A stretch of DNA of 64,000 nt from CAZMXS01 sp964570325 (GCA_964570325.1 CAZMXS010000012.1:1-64000), one strand, 5' to 3'; counted from the stretch's first letter, positions 36,257-45,425 are shown. Numbers and translations are program-made. Notes: generated by a model not told the origin, from the sequence alone.

Positions 36257-37849
36257 CCCGCTCAATGGGTAAGTGCGTCGCGCGCGCTATGGCCTTGGCT
36301 GGCGGCGATTATTTCCGGTCTGTTGCTGGCCGCCAGTTTTCCCCCGCTGGAATGGGGTGGGGCGGCGTGGGTGGCGCTGGTGCCGCTGCTTCTGGCCTTG
36401 AAGTCAGCCGGATCGCGCCGGGCGTTTCTGTTGGGATTTGCGGCCGCCACGGTGTTCTGGCTCTGCTCCATCCACTGGTTGACACACGTGACCGTGCCCG
36501 GCTGGGTGGGCTTGTCGTTGTATTGCGCGGCGTACACGGGTCTGTTTGCAATGACGGTGGCGGCCGGTTTGCGGTTGAATGCCGGCGCCAACTGGCTGGC
36601 CAACCTGGCGTGCATGGCGTTAGTGGCCGTTGCCTGGTCGGGCTGGGAGTATTTGCGCGGCGTCCTGTTCACCGGGTTCCCTTGGAACCCATTAGCCGTC
36701 AGCCAGTATCGCAACACGGCCTTGATTCAATGCGCCGCATGGGGCGGTGTGCCAGTGGTCTCGGCCTTGGTGGCGTGGGTCAACGCCGCGCTAGCCATGA
36801 CGATCCTGCGTTATGCGGCCGGGGGAACGCGCGGACGCCGGGATGCCCATCCGGAGGCGCTGCTCGGCTGCGTGGTGGTGGCGGCCGCTTTCTTGTATGG
36901 CGTGCGCGCGATGGCGGGGCCGGCCGGCGCGACGACGGCGCTGCGAGTGGCGTTGGTTCAGCCGAACATCCCGCAGGATGAAAAATGGTCCGTGGAAAAG
37001 ATCGAGATGATTTATAGCCGGCTGCGTCAATTGACGGCGGCGGCCGCGCGTGTCGGCGGCATGCAGTTGATTGTCTGGCCGGAAACGGCGCTTCCCGACG
37101 ATGTGCGCAACAGCGAGCCGAGTTATCAACTGGTCTATGAGGCGGCGACCAACGGCATCCCGATCCTGGTCGGCTCGATGGATACTGAATGGCGCGAGGA
37201 GAACCGGACGCGTTTCTTCAACAGCTCTTTTTTGTTCAATAGTGACGGCATTATCGTGGCCGGCTACGACAAGCGTCATCTCGTGCCGTTTGGCGAGTAC
37301 ATTCCACTGCAGGAGTTCGTGCCGTTCATCAAGGCGCTGACGCCGATTCAGGAAAGCTTCTCACCCGGCGCGACCAGCACCGTCTTTCGGCTGGCGGAGC
37401 CGGCCGTGGCCTTTGCGGCGTTGATTTGTTTTGAGGATACGGTGGCCGGGCTGGCGCGCGAGTCCGTGCGCAACGGGGCGCGCCTGCTGATTAACCAAAC
37501 CAACGATGCTTGGTTTGATCCTTCAGCGGCTTCGCGCCAGCACATGAGTCACTGTGTCTTCCGTTGTGTTGAAAATCGAGTGCCGGCAGTGCGGTGCGCG
37601 AACACCGGCGTGTCCTGTTGCATTGACCGATTGGGGCGGGTTCACGATGTACTGGACGACGGCGCGGGAGAGGTCAAGGTTTCCGGCTTCAAATCAGCGG
37701 TTGTGGAGGTGCCCGGCCCGGAGCTGCCGTTGACCGGCTATACGCGCCACGGGGACTGGTTCGGCGCAGGATGCGCCGGGCTCGGGTTGATGACGCTGGC
37801 TTATACAGTCTGGGCTGGCCGCCGTCGGGCGCAGCGACTGGCAGAATGA
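36215..37849 (+). CDS. lnt: apolipoprotein N-acyltransferase
   Basis: Up to 544 residues. Lnt transfers the third acyl chain to the N-terminal Cys of lipoproteins in the inner membrane. Several membrane segments lie in residues 25-235, followed by a nitrilase-fold periplasmic domain. The catalytic triad is visible: Glu290 (VWPETALP), Lys353 (YDKRHLVPFGEY) and Cys405 (ALICFEDT). The closing NDAWF and CVENRVPAVRCANTGVSCCID are typical. The first 9-15 residues are encoded by a repeat tract, so the true start may be ATG 36242 (MGNRQPAQ). The presence of Lnt fits the Gram-negative lipoproteins predicted at 41054 and 59832. The next gene begins 27 bases later. Confidence 0.93.
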   Translation: MQTANGKSQMGNRQPAQWVSASRALWPWLAAIISGLLLAASFPPLEWGGAAWVALVPLLLALKSAGSRRAFLLGFAAATVFWLCSIHWLTHVTVPGWVGLSLYCAAYTGLFAMTVAAGLRLNAGANWLANLACMALVAVAWSGWEYLRGVLFTGFPWNPLAVSQYRNTALIQCAAWGGVPVVSALVAWVNAALAMTILRYAAGGTRGRRDAHPEALLGCVVVAAAFLYGVRAMAGPAGATTALRVALVQPNIPQDEKWSVEKIEMIYSRLRQLTAAAARVGGMQLIVWPETALPDDVRNSEPSYQLVYEAATNGIPILVGSMDTEWREENRTRFFNSSFLFNSDGIIVAGYDKRHLVPFGEYIPLQEFVPFIKALTPIQESFSPGATSTVFRLAEPAVAFAALICFEDTVAGLARESVRNGARLLINQTNDAWFDPSAASRQHMSHCVFRCVENRVPAVRCANTGVSCCIDRLGRVHDVLDDGAGEVKVSGFKSAVVEVPGPELPLTGYTRHGDWFGAGCAGLGLMTLAYTVWAGRRRAQRLAE

Positions 37850-37876
37850 TGGCCGGATAATGGCCTGGAGGCGTGT

Positions 37877-38932
37877 GTGATCTTTTTAACTGAAACAGAG
37901 AAGCAGGAATGGCGCGAGCTGGGCGTTCGCGTGTTATCCGAGAAACCGGCGCCGCGTTGTTTTGACGCGCAGTTGCGTCCCAACTTGCGGCCCCTTTTTC
38001 ATTTCTACGCCGGCAGTCTGTTGGCCGGCGACGGAGATGTGCCCGAGGCCGGAAAATGGTTCATGGAAGGGGCGGCCGCGGAGGAAGATTTGCTTTTCTC
38101 CAATGCCTTCATCATGGGGTTTCTGGAACGACAGGGCCGCCTGGCCATGCCGGAAGTGGTGTTCGCCGATCCGCGCCCATTTATCCACTTTGCCGGCGTG
38201 CCGCTTATCAAGGCTGCGCGCGAAAGATTTATCCAGCATTGTTCGCATATCTTGCCTGAATATCGGCGCCCCCTGCGCATCATGGACATCGGCTGCGGTA
38301 ACGGCGCCTTGCTGGCCGATCTGTTGCGGCATTTGCGCGCGGTCGGTCGCGTGGGGGACATCGGCGAAATCCTTTTGATTGATTCCTCGCCGGCCATGAT
38401 TGAACTGGCGGTGCGGACGGTGGGTGCGATTGCTCCTCGTGACCGGATTCGGACGCTGCCCCAGCGGGTCGAGGAAGTATCCGGCCAGATCGAAGGTTTT
38501 TACGATATTGCGCTTAGCTCGCTGGCCTATCATCACATGCCGTTAGAAAAGAAACAGATGCATCTTGATCGGCTCAAGAACCACATTGGGGCTTTTGTCC
38601 TTTTTGAGCTGAACGCCAATAACGACACGCCCGAAGTTCGGTCGCCCGAGCTGGCCGTCTCCGTTTATCAGTCATACGGTCGGATCATTGACGCGGTTTT
38701 CCGCCACGACGCCCCGATCGATGTCGCGCAGTCGTGCGTGGACCGTTTCCTGCTGGCGGAGGAAGTTTCCCTGCTGACCCAACCACGCGGAGAGCGCACG
38801 GAATACCACATGCTCCGGCTCCAATGGCATCGTTTGTTTGGGGAGACGCTGGACGGATTCACCTGCTGGGGGGACTCAACCGCGTATGGCGACGAGTACT
38901 TTGACCTGTTTACCCTCGTGTACGGGCGTTGA
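37877..38932 (+). CDS. class I SAM-dependent methyltransferase
   Basis: A 351-residue protein with a methyltransferase fold in its middle: motif I RIMDIGCGNGALLADLL, the acidic end of strand two EILLIDSSPAM, and DIALSSLAYHHMPLEKK. An N-terminal region of about 125 residues (with FHFYAGSLLAGDGDVPEAGKWF) and the C-terminal part are not recognised. The substrate is unknown. The start is GTG 37877 with GGAG six bases upstream. It follows lnt closely and may be in its transcript. Confidence 0.82.
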   Translation: MIFLTETEKQEWRELGVRVLSEKPAPRCFDAQLRPNLRPLFHFYAGSLLAGDGDVPEAGKWFMEGAAAEEDLLFSNAFIMGFLERQGRLAMPEVVFADPRPFIHFAGVPLIKAARERFIQHCSHILPEYRRPLRIMDIGCGNGALLADLLRHLRAVGRVGDIGEILLIDSSPAMIELAVRTVGAIAPRDRIRTLPQRVEEVSGQIEGFYDIALSSLAYHHMPLEKKQMHLDRLKNHIGAFVLFELNANNDTPEVRSPELAVSVYQSYGRIIDAVFRHDAPIDVAQSCVDRFLLAEEVSLLTQPRGERTEYHMLRLQWHRLFGETLDGFTCWGDSTAYGDEYFDLFTLVYGR

Positions 38933-39327
38933 ATGGCTTGTACCGTCTGCCTTCGACTGCGCGCGTTTGCCCAGATGCAGGCTGATGGATTGTGCTAAAT
39001 CCGCATACACAAATGATGCCGGAACGGGTATGCGTTTGTTATAGGAAATATTTCAGTCCAGGCAAGGATGCCGCAATCGGGTCCGGTTGAACCGACCCGG
39101 GAGGTGTTTTTGCTTATGGATGCAGCAATTCGAGTGACATTTCCCATGACCATAGATGCATCGCCCTTGTTTGAGTCTATACGCCGCGGGGCGCGGATTT
39201 GGGAGGAGGCGCTGGATCAACGCCATCAAAACTTGGCCCGTGCCATGAACCGGTATGACAAACGGCCGCATGGGATCGAAATCATGGAGTGGCGCTTGAA
39301 TTCGGGCCGGCAGATCAACATTATAGC
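38933..39327. other. 395-base intergenic region before mscL
   Basis: No recognisable gene. A frame on plus (39068-39331, 87 codons) and one on minus (39053-39271) are open, but neither shows homology, a good ribosome site or coding-like composition. The mscL promoter is expected here; no clear -35/-10 pair was found. No tRNA-like cloverleaf was seen. Confidence 0.5.
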
Positions 39328-39774
39328 ATGATGATGCTGAAAAAGTTCCTGTCCGAGTTCAAGCAGTTCGCCATGCGCGGCAATGTGCTCGACATGGCGG
39401 TGGGCGTCATCATTGGCGGCGCCTTTGGTAAGATTGTTTCCTCGCTGGTGACAGATGTGATTACGCCGGTCATCGGCAAACTCACCGGCGGCGTGGACTT
39501 CACTAATCTGTTCCTGGTGCTTAGCCGACATCCATTTGCGCACGATTACAAGACACTGGCGGCAGCCAAGGCCGCCGGTATGGTAACCGTCAATTACGGC
39601 GTTTTTCTTAACAATACGATAGATTTTATCATTACGGCCTTTGCCATATTCCTGCTCGTCAAGGCGGTCAACGCCGTGCGCAAACTGGAAGCGGCAAAAC
39701 CGCCACCACCCCCGCCGCCCTCGGATGAGGTCAAGCTGTTGACCGAAATCCGCGACCTGTTGAGGACGCGCTGA
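39328..39774 (+). CDS. mscL: large-conductance mechanosensitive channel MscL
   Basis: A 148-residue channel protein that opens under membrane tension to release osmolytes. The N-terminal amphipathic helix and first transmembrane helix read MLKKFLSEFKQFAMRGNVLDMAVGVIIGGAFGKIVSSLV, in quotable parts FKQFAMRGNVLDMAVGVIIG and GAFGKIVSSLVTDVITP. The second helix is YGVFLNNTIDFIITAFAIFLLVKAVN. A proline-rich linker (KPPPPPPPS) precedes the C-terminal helix EVKLLTEIRDLL, as usual. Three consecutive ATGs (39328, 39331, 39334) leave the exact start open. No strong ribosome-binding site is visible. Confidence 0.95.
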   Translation: MMMLKKFLSEFKQFAMRGNVLDMAVGVIIGGAFGKIVSSLVTDVITPVIGKLTGGVDFTNLFLVLSRHPFAHDYKTLAAAKAAGMVTVNYGVFLNNTIDFIITAFAIFLLVKAVNAVRKLEAAKPPPPPPPSDEVKLLTEIRDLLRTR

Positions 39775-39833
39775 TTTCTGTGGCTTACCTGGACGGTTCG
39801 CCCTACTTGGAAACAACCAGGGCCTCAATGTCC

Positions 39834-39857
39834 GGGCGACGCATCCTCGCGGAGCCG
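39834..39857. repeat. 24-base dispersed intergenic repeat, copy 1
   Basis: The 24 bases begin GGGCGACGCATCC and end CGCGGAGCCG. They match 57688-57711 at 22 of 24 positions (differences at positions 10 and 14). Both copies lie in intergenic DNA on the same strand. Confidence 0.55.
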
Positions 39858-39965
39858 TCTGGCAAGAACGTGGCGCCCAGATCCGACTATAGAGATGCGT
39901 CTTGTCTAAAGGATGTATCAATTGTTGCTTGTGCTTGCGGTAATCGCAAAGAATGAGCGTGCGTG

Positions 39966-40004
39966 TAAAAAAAAAAGAACCCGGCGATTTTCGCCGGGTT
40001 CTTT
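39966..40004 (-). terminator. strong intrinsic terminator of the PEP-CTERM gene
   Basis: AAAGAACCCGGCGA (39974-39987) pairs perfectly with TCGCCGGGTTCTTT (39991-40004), a 14-base-pair stem with a three-base loop. On the minus strand it is followed by a run of about ten T. It lies 22 bases after the stop of the gene at 40026-40679. This is the clearest Rho-independent terminator in the window. Confidence 0.92.
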
Positions 40005-40025
40005 CAATGAAAAGTCGTGCAACTA

Positions 40026-40679
40026 TTACTTCATGCGACGGCGCCAGTACTTGATCCCGGTGCCCATGGCTCCAAAGAGCAGCATGCCCATGGTGCCGGG
40101 CTCGGGAATAGCCGTGGACTCCAGCCGGAAGTCATCGCCGCCCAGCACGCCGCCCGCGCCGGTTCCGCCGGTTTCAAAGACCACCATCGCAAAAGCTGAA
40201 TTCCAAGAAGAAGTGGTCGTCAGGCTGCGCGTAGCCCAAGTTGCATTGCCCAACCCGGTCAGGCAATTGGTCGTAACGCTGTAGAGAAAATTGTATGAGC
40301 TATCGTAGAACTCGAGCTTCAAGTTTGCCGTTGCGGTTTGGGAAAACCCGTTGTCCTGATAGAATGAACCAGTAATGGTATAATTGGAAACTGAACTGCT
40401 GATCGGCACGCGCTGCCAAATGCCGCCATAGTCCAGCCCGCTCCATGTCCCTTTCAGATAAACCGCGTAGGAACCTTCCGGGGGCGTGTTCCAATTCTCC
40501 CGGCTGCTGTTGCCCCAACGCGATGACGAATCCACTCCAGCCCCAGAACTGCCATCCCATCGCAAGGCGTTAGTCGAATCGCCCGTGGCAGTTTCAAAGC
40601 CACCGTTGACCAACAAATTACCCATTGCTAACGGCGCGACGACAACAAGACACAGACCAAACAGCACAATCTTCTTCAT
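40026..40679 (-). CDS. PEP-CTERM sorting domain protein
   Basis: A 217-residue exported protein. It has a signal peptide (KKIVLFGLCLVVVAPLAMG), then a beta-rich body starting LLVNGGFETATGDSTNALRW, similar to carbohydrate-binding or jelly-roll domains. It ends with the PEP-CTERM tripartite tail: IPEPGT, a hydrophobic helix MGMLLFGAMGTGIKYW and RRRMK. In this family the tail is recognised and cut by exosortase, with export linked to exopolysaccharide. No exosortase gene is in the window. GGAGGGAG precedes ATG 40679. It has its own promoter candidate and terminator, so it is monocistronic. Its AT content is higher than in the neighbours. Confidence 0.9.
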   Translation of the reverse strand: MKKIVLFGLCLVVVAPLAMGNLLVNGGFETATGDSTNALRWDGSSGAGVDSSSRWGNSSRENWNTPPEGSYAVYLKGTWSGLDYGGIWQRVPISSSVSNYTITGSFYQDNGFSQTATANLKLEFYDSSYNFLYSVTTNCLTGLGNATWATRSLTTTSSWNSAFAMVVFETGGTGAGGVLGGDDFRLESTAIPEPGTMGMLLFGAMGTGIKYWRRRMK

Positions 40680-41053
40680 CACTTTATCTCCCTCCAGAAG
40701 ATTACTACTTGGCAAATAAGATACGCGTAACGGCCGATTGTGTGCAAGTTTTATTTGAGAAAAAAATGAAACAAGCTAAAACCTTGTAGTTATGCTGGTT
40801 TTGGCAATAGTGCGCGTGAACGAATTGAATCGCACTGGTAAAATGGTGGGCGATTGTTTTACGGACAAGTTCCCATTTTTTTATTCAGAATGGACTTTGT
40901 GCGCTTGCATGCTAGGTTTGCGCGCGAGTTGACCCGGACATGACTGGTGCGAAATGGATGACGAAGCCGCAGGAGAATTGCCGCAAATGTTTTCTTCGGC
41001 GCAGACCGTGCGGCGCGATCATTGAATGTGTTGCCTGTTGCCTGAGCTTAAGA
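40680..41053. other. 374-base AT-rich divergent intergenic region
   Basis: This region lies between the PEP-CTERM gene (minus) and the GH5 gene (plus). It is clearly richer in A and T than the rest of the window and contains poly-A and poly-T runs. It holds the promoter candidate for the PEP-CTERM gene. No ORF or RNA was recognised. The GH5 frame is open back to 40940, so the last part may be coding. Confidence 0.5.
40718..40747 (-). promoter_or_regulatory. candidate promoter of the PEP-CTERM gene
   Basis: On the minus strand, TTGCAC (40747-40742), an 18-base spacer and TATCTT (40723-40718) lie about 40 bases before the ATG at 40679. A GGAGGGAG ribosome site lies between. Confidence 0.45.
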
Positions 41054-42061
41054 ATGGCGTTTGGCATGTTGGCTGTTCTATTTGGCGTTTTTTCCGTCAA
41101 CGGTTGTGTCTCGCGCCCTGCCGCCGAAACCGCAGCCGATGCCAACCGGCGGCTTGGTCGTGGAATCAATCTGGGCAATATGCTGGAGGCCCCCGCCGAA
41201 GGCGCGTGGGGCATATCGGCGCAGCCGGAATACCTCCAGCTCATCCGCGCCGCTGGATTTGATTCGGTGCGCATTCCGGTGCGCTGGTCGGCCCATGCGC
41301 GCGAGCAGCCGCCCTACACAATTGATTCCGCTTTTTTCGCGCGCGTAGATGAAGTGGTGGGTTGGGCTCTGGCGCAGAATCTGGCGGTCGTAATCAATGT
41401 GCACCATTACGAAGCATTGATGGATGATCCCGCCGGTCAAAGAGATCGTTTCCTTTCCATTTGGCGGCAGGTGGCCGGACATTATGCGGCGCAGCCCGCC
41501 GCCGTTTTCTTTGAATTACTTAACGAACCGCGCCGGCCACTCGATGTTGCCACGTGGAATCAATTGCTCGCGGAAGCCTTGGCCGTGGTTCGGGAATCGA
41601 ATCCCCTGCGAATGGTGATCGTGGGGCCGACTGAATGGAACAGCTTTCGTAAACTGGATGGGCTCCGGTTGCCGGCGGATGATCGGCGTCTGATCGTCGC
41701 TTTTCATTACTATGAGCCGTTCCCATTTACGCATCAGGACGCCAGTTGGATCAACAATTCCGCCGCTTGGCGGGGAACCCGGTGGACCGGCGGCCCAGAT
41801 GAGCTGGCCGAGATTGAGCGCGTATTTGACCAAGTGGCGGCGTGGGGGCGGGCGCATGCCCGTTCGATCTACCTGGGCGAGTTCGGCGCGTACAATCGAG
41901 CTGCGCTGGATGATCGCGCACGTTGGACTGAATGCGTTGCCCGCGCGGCCGAGCGCCACGGATTCAGTTGGGCTTATTGGGAGTTCTGCTCGGGTTTCGG
42001 CGCTTATGACCCACAGGCTGGGGCGTGGCGACCGGAATTGAAAGCCGCGCTGATTCCATGA
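41054..42061 (+). CDS. glycoside hydrolase family 5 lipoprotein (cellulase-like)
   Basis: A 335-residue GH5-type retaining glycosidase. The catalytic pair is visible: acid/base Glu158 in FELLNEPRR and nucleophile Glu276 in IYLGEFGAYN. RGINLGNMLEAP, FDSVRIPVRW, VVINVHHYEAL and FHYYEPFPFTHQ are family-typical. The signal peptide (MAFGMLAVLFGVFSVNGC) ends in a plausible lipobox V-N-G-C, so the enzyme would be membrane-anchored. The frame is open to 40940, and the start is not certain. The substrate could be a beta-1,4-glucan, a mannan or another beta-glycan. It is next to the glycan locus but not obviously part of it. Confidence 0.88.
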   Translation: MAFGMLAVLFGVFSVNGCVSRPAAETAADANRRLGRGINLGNMLEAPAEGAWGISAQPEYLQLIRAAGFDSVRIPVRWSAHAREQPPYTIDSAFFARVDEVVGWALAQNLAVVINVHHYEALMDDPAGQRDRFLSIWRQVAGHYAAQPAAVFFELLNEPRRPLDVATWNQLLAEALAVVRESNPLRMVIVGPTEWNSFRKLDGLRLPADDRRLIVAFHYYEPFPFTHQDASWINNSAAWRGTRWTGGPDELAEIERVFDQVAAWGRAHARSIYLGEFGAYNRAALDDRARWTECVARAAERHGFSWAYWEFCSGFGAYDPQAGAWRPELKAALIP

Positions 42062-42108
42062 GCCGGCCGGTTTAATCCGAGTATCTTATTTGCGGAATAC
42101 ATTATATA

Positions 42109-42228
42109 ATGGCCTTCACGGTTTCTCTTGATGGAATAAAATCAGAGTTGCCCATCGCCGGGGCAGTGGCGATTGGCAAGCAAGGCTGGATCAGCCAGGA
42201 TGGCGCGGCCTACACGAATCCGCCGTAA
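42109..42228 (+). CDS. possible 39-residue ORF or gene remnant
   Basis: A 39-codon frame starting MAFTVSLDGIK and ending GAAYTNPP. Its ATG overlaps a perfect TATAAT (42105-42110), which would argue against translation from a transcript started by that element. There is no ribosome site. It may be a chance frame or a fragment of a lost gene. The TATAAT lacks a good -35. Confidence 0.15.
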   Translation: MAFTVSLDGIKSELPIAGAVAIGKQGWISQDGAAYTNPP

Positions 42229-42312
42229 GCCGCGTGGTCAGCCGGTCGGATTCTCCATTCCCGAATCCGGCATTGACACTCATCGCTTCTTCCCCAGAAT
42301 GTCGGCGTTTTT

Positions 42313-43284
42313 ATGAATATCGGCATTATTGGTTGCGGTTTGATTGGAACCAAGCGCGCCCTCAATTGCGCGTCCGCCCGAGTGGTGGGCGTGACGGATA
42401 CCCAGCCGGCGGCAGCGGCGGCGCTGGCGGGCCGGTTGCCTGATTGCCGCGTGGCGGGGACGGCGGCGGAATTGCTGGCCCGCCCGGAGATTGACGCGGT
42501 GGTGATTGCCGTCACGCACGATATGCTTGCACCGCTGACGCTGGCGGCCCTGGATGCCGGCAAGCATGTACTGGTGGAAAAGCCTGGGGGGCGTTCGGCC
42601 GAGGAAATTGAGCCGGTCATTCGGAAAGCGGCGGCGCGGCGGCGGATCGTGAAGGTCGGATTCAACCATCGCTTCCATCCCGCGTTGCTCAAGGCCCGTG
42701 AAATCGTGGACAGCGGCGCGCTGGGACCGCTGATGTTTATCCGCGGGCGCTATGGGCATGGCGGTCGTCCCGGTTATGACCGCGAATGGCGCGCCAACCC
42801 CGTGATCTCCGGCGGGGGCGAGGGAATTGACCAGGGAGTGCATCTCGTGGATCTCTCCCGCTGGTTCCTCGGCGATTTCACATCGGTTCAGGGTTGTGCG
42901 CCAACTTTCTTTTGGGATATGCCGGTCGAGGATAATATTTTTATGATCCTGCGCACGGCCGAAGGCCGGACAGCGCATTTGCACGCAACCTGGACCGAAT
43001 GGAAAAACACCTTCTGCTTCGAACTGTCCGGGCGTGTCGGCAAAATCCAGGTGGATGGACTCGGGGGCAGCTATGGCGTCGAGCGGCTGTCCTATTACAA
43101 AATGCTGCCGCAGATGGGCCCGCCTGAAACCACCATCTGGGAATATCCCGGGCCGGACACATCATGGGACCGGGAATTCCGTAACTTCGAGGATGCGATC
43201 GCCGGCAAGGCGACGGTCTGCGGCTCGCTGGAAGATGCTTGGGCGGCATTGAAGATTGTGCAGCAGGTGCCGCGGGATCGGTGA
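42313..43284 (+). CDS. Gfo/Idh/MocA-family oxidoreductase
   Basis: A 323-residue NAD(P)-dependent sugar oxidoreductase. The Rossmann motif is IGIIGCGLIGTKRAL. The family motif is VLVEKPGGRSAEEIEP, with the EKP lysine. The C-terminal alpha/beta domain has KVGFNHRFHPALLKA, RGRYGHGGRPGYDREWRANP and GIDQGVHLVDLSRWFLGD. The His in GVHLVD is the usual catalytic position. It is a close paralogue of the protein at 54808. In glycan loci such enzymes oxidise or reduce nucleotide sugars, for example before C3 amination. It is the first gene of the plus-strand glycan locus. Confidence 0.9.
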   Translation: MNIGIIGCGLIGTKRALNCASARVVGVTDTQPAAAAALAGRLPDCRVAGTAAELLARPEIDAVVIAVTHDMLAPLTLAALDAGKHVLVEKPGGRSAEEIEPVIRKAAARRRIVKVGFNHRFHPALLKAREIVDSGALGPLMFIRGRYGHGGRPGYDREWRANPVISGGGEGIDQGVHLVDLSRWFLGDFTSVQGCAPTFFWDMPVEDNIFMILRTAEGRTAHLHATWTEWKNTFCFELSGRVGKIQVDGLGGSYGVERLSYYKMLPQMGPPETTIWEYPGPDTSWDREFRNFEDAIAGKATVCGSLEDAWAALKIVQQVPRDR

Positions 43285-43320
43285 ATGACGGGGGCGCGAG
43301 CGTTCCACTCTTGTTGAACA

Positions 43321-45399
43321 ATGAAAAAAAACGAGGCAAAAAAGCAAGCGGTTATACCGCCTGCGCCAGCTAAATCGCCCGCCCCGCCTGTGTCTCGGCC
43401 CGGCCTGTCGCGAACCGGCCGGCTGCTTTTCTGGTTGATCCTGCTGTTCGGCGCGGTGGTCCGGCTCTGGTGGCTCGGCCGCGCGTCCTACATGATTGAT
43501 GAAATAAACGTTGTTCGCGATGCCGCAACCCAGGCGACTTTCACGCAAGTTTTCAACACCGAGCTGGACCGGTTCGGTTTTCTGCACCGCCTCCCGCTCC
43601 TGATGCTGATCCTGCATGCGATGTTCAAGGCGTTTGCTCCCGTCGGGTCATTCCCGCCGGAGTGGCTGGCCCGGTTGCCCTTTGCGCTGTTCGGTATTGG
43701 CGCGCTGCCTTTTTTCTATTTGCTCGGCCGCGCGCTGAAGAACACGGTGGTGGGCCTTTGGAGCATGTTTCTGGCGGCGATCTCGGTTTTCTTTATCTTT
43801 TACTCGCGCGAAGCCTACGACTACGCGATGCTGATCTTTTTCACGGTGGGCGCGCTCTGGGGTGGTGCGGAGATGATCGGCCGGTTGGTCCGCGATGAGC
43901 CGGTCGGCTGGCCGGTGACGCTGGGCTACATCTTTTTTTCCGCCGGTCTGCTGCAGGCGCATTTGAGTGGTTTGCTTTTTCTCGCGCCGTGGAATGCCTT
44001 GATGGTGGTGGTGCTGATCCGGCAGGGCGGGTGGAAACGCTTTTTCAAGTCCGACCGGATATTATACGTTGCGGCGACGCTGGGGGCGGCCTATCTGGCA
44101 TTCCTGCCGTTCCTGCTAAGATTGATGGGCGGCGGTTTCACATCAACCGAAAACGAGTTGATGAAACGCTTCACATTCGAAGTGTTTCCCGGCTTGCTGG
44201 GTCGGATGGGCTGGGGCGAATGGTGGCTGACGGTTCTGCTGTTCGCCGGATTCATGGGCCTGGGCTTGGTTTTTGGCCTGCGCGACCCGGATCGAGATGC
44301 CCGCCGGACGGCTATCCTGCTGGGCGCGCAGTTGCTCGTGTATTTTGCCGTTCAAAGCTATACTCTGCGAGTCAGCCGCTTCGAGGTCCGCTATTACAGT
44401 CCGATCTTCCCGTTATTCATTGTGTTGGTCGCGGCGGGAATGGAGTACGCCGTGGGCTGGGTTGGCGTCCGGCGCGCCACTCTGAAGCCGGCAATGTTGC
44501 GCGCCGCCCTGGCCGCGCCGCTGATCCTGTGGCTGCTCCCCTCGGTGGGGATGACGGTTCGGCTGGATTGCCGCGGCTACAACTACAAGGGCATTGCGCG
44601 CTGGATCATGGACAATGTGCCGACCAACGGTATCGCCGCTTTTCACAATGTTTATGAATTGCGCGGGGTGCCGTCGGTCTATCCGACGCCGGGCCGTTTC
44701 GTCACCTGTGTCGCCGCCTGGAGCAACGAGGAGGATTACCAGCGCAACCAGGTGCCGCGCCGATTCGAGGAGATGTTTACCCGGTTCCCGTTGATCCGGT
44801 TCATGGAGGTTATTCCGACCGATGTGCTGGCCCCGCAACTGGTCAAGGAATTCATCCCGCGCGATCGGTTTTTCATGCGCCAGGAGTGGCTGGTGGACAA
44901 CGCCTGGCGCGGCCTGGCCGCGTTGCGCACCTTGCCGATCGGGGAAGTCCAATGGTTTTCCGGCAGCATGGACAAGGTGCTGCTCTCCTACAACTTGCCC
45001 GAGGATCTGCCGGCGCTGGCGGCGAAACAGGGCCGCTCGTTCTATGTCTATTTTGGTCCGGAATGGGGATATCTCAAGGATCAGCAGATGAACGATTGGA
45101 TGACGACCGAACGCGGCGGCACGGTCATTATCGGCAATATCAAGGGGCAGCCGGTCAAGGCGCGCCTGTTGTTCAGGCTGGTGGCCGTGCCGGCCGGCGC
45201 GAGCTTTTCCGTGATCGGGCCCGACGGCGCGCGGCTGGTGGATAACCTTAAGGTGCCGCCGGAGTTTCGCACGGTGCCGGTGCCGGGGTTGACATTGGCG
45301 CCGGGCGAGAGCACTTTCCGGGTGCAGGTGCTGCCGCTGGGCGCGCAGCGCGGCCAGTTATGGGTTTATGCGGTGACGGCCGAGCCGGATGCCGATTGA
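43321..45399 (+). CDS. GT39/ArnT-like membrane glycosyltransferase
   Basis: A 692-residue polytopic protein with a short cytoplasmic N-terminus rich in Lys and Pro, then about 10-12 membrane segments. It ends in a periplasmic C-terminal domain of about 270 residues. The first loop holds MIDEINVVRDA, comparable to the acidic D-E motif of GT39/PMT and ArnT enzymes. These transfer a sugar from a polyprenyl-phosphate donor to an acceptor outside the membrane. LPFFYLLGRALKNTVVGLWSM and REAYDYAMLIFFTVGALW also fit. The acceptor and sugar are unknown. It lies between Gfo/Idh and the GmhA-like gene, 26 bases before the latter. Confidence 0.85.
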   Translation: MKKNEAKKQAVIPPAPAKSPAPPVSRPGLSRTGRLLFWLILLFGAVVRLWWLGRASYMIDEINVVRDAATQATFTQVFNTELDRFGFLHRLPLLMLILHAMFKAFAPVGSFPPEWLARLPFALFGIGALPFFYLLGRALKNTVVGLWSMFLAAISVFFIFYSREAYDYAMLIFFTVGALWGGAEMIGRLVRDEPVGWPVTLGYIFFSAGLLQAHLSGLLFLAPWNALMVVVLIRQGGWKRFFKSDRILYVAATLGAAYLAFLPFLLRLMGGGFTSTENELMKRFTFEVFPGLLGRMGWGEWWLTVLLFAGFMGLGLVFGLRDPDRDARRTAILLGAQLLVYFAVQSYTLRVSRFEVRYYSPIFPLFIVLVAAGMEYAVGWVGVRRATLKPAMLRAALAAPLILWLLPSVGMTVRLDCRGYNYKGIARWIMDNVPTNGIAAFHNVYELRGVPSVYPTPGRFVTCVAAWSNEEDYQRNQVPRRFEEMFTRFPLIRFMEVIPTDVLAPQLVKEFIPRDRFFMRQEWLVDNAWRGLAALRTLPIGEVQWFSGSMDKVLLSYNLPEDLPALAAKQGRSFYVYFGPEWGYLKDQQMNDWMTTERGGTVIIGNIKGQPVKARLLFRLVAVPAGASFSVIGPDGARLVDNLKVPPEFRTVPVPGLTLAPGESTFRVQVLPLGAQRGQLWVYAVTAEPDAD

Positions 45400-45425
45400 T
45401 TGACAACGGGGAAAGTGATGATTAA

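Noticed and set aside
39068..39331. An 87-codon open frame before mscL
   Set aside because: No ribosome site, no recognisable family, and it overlaps the mscL start. A frame on the other strand is equally open.
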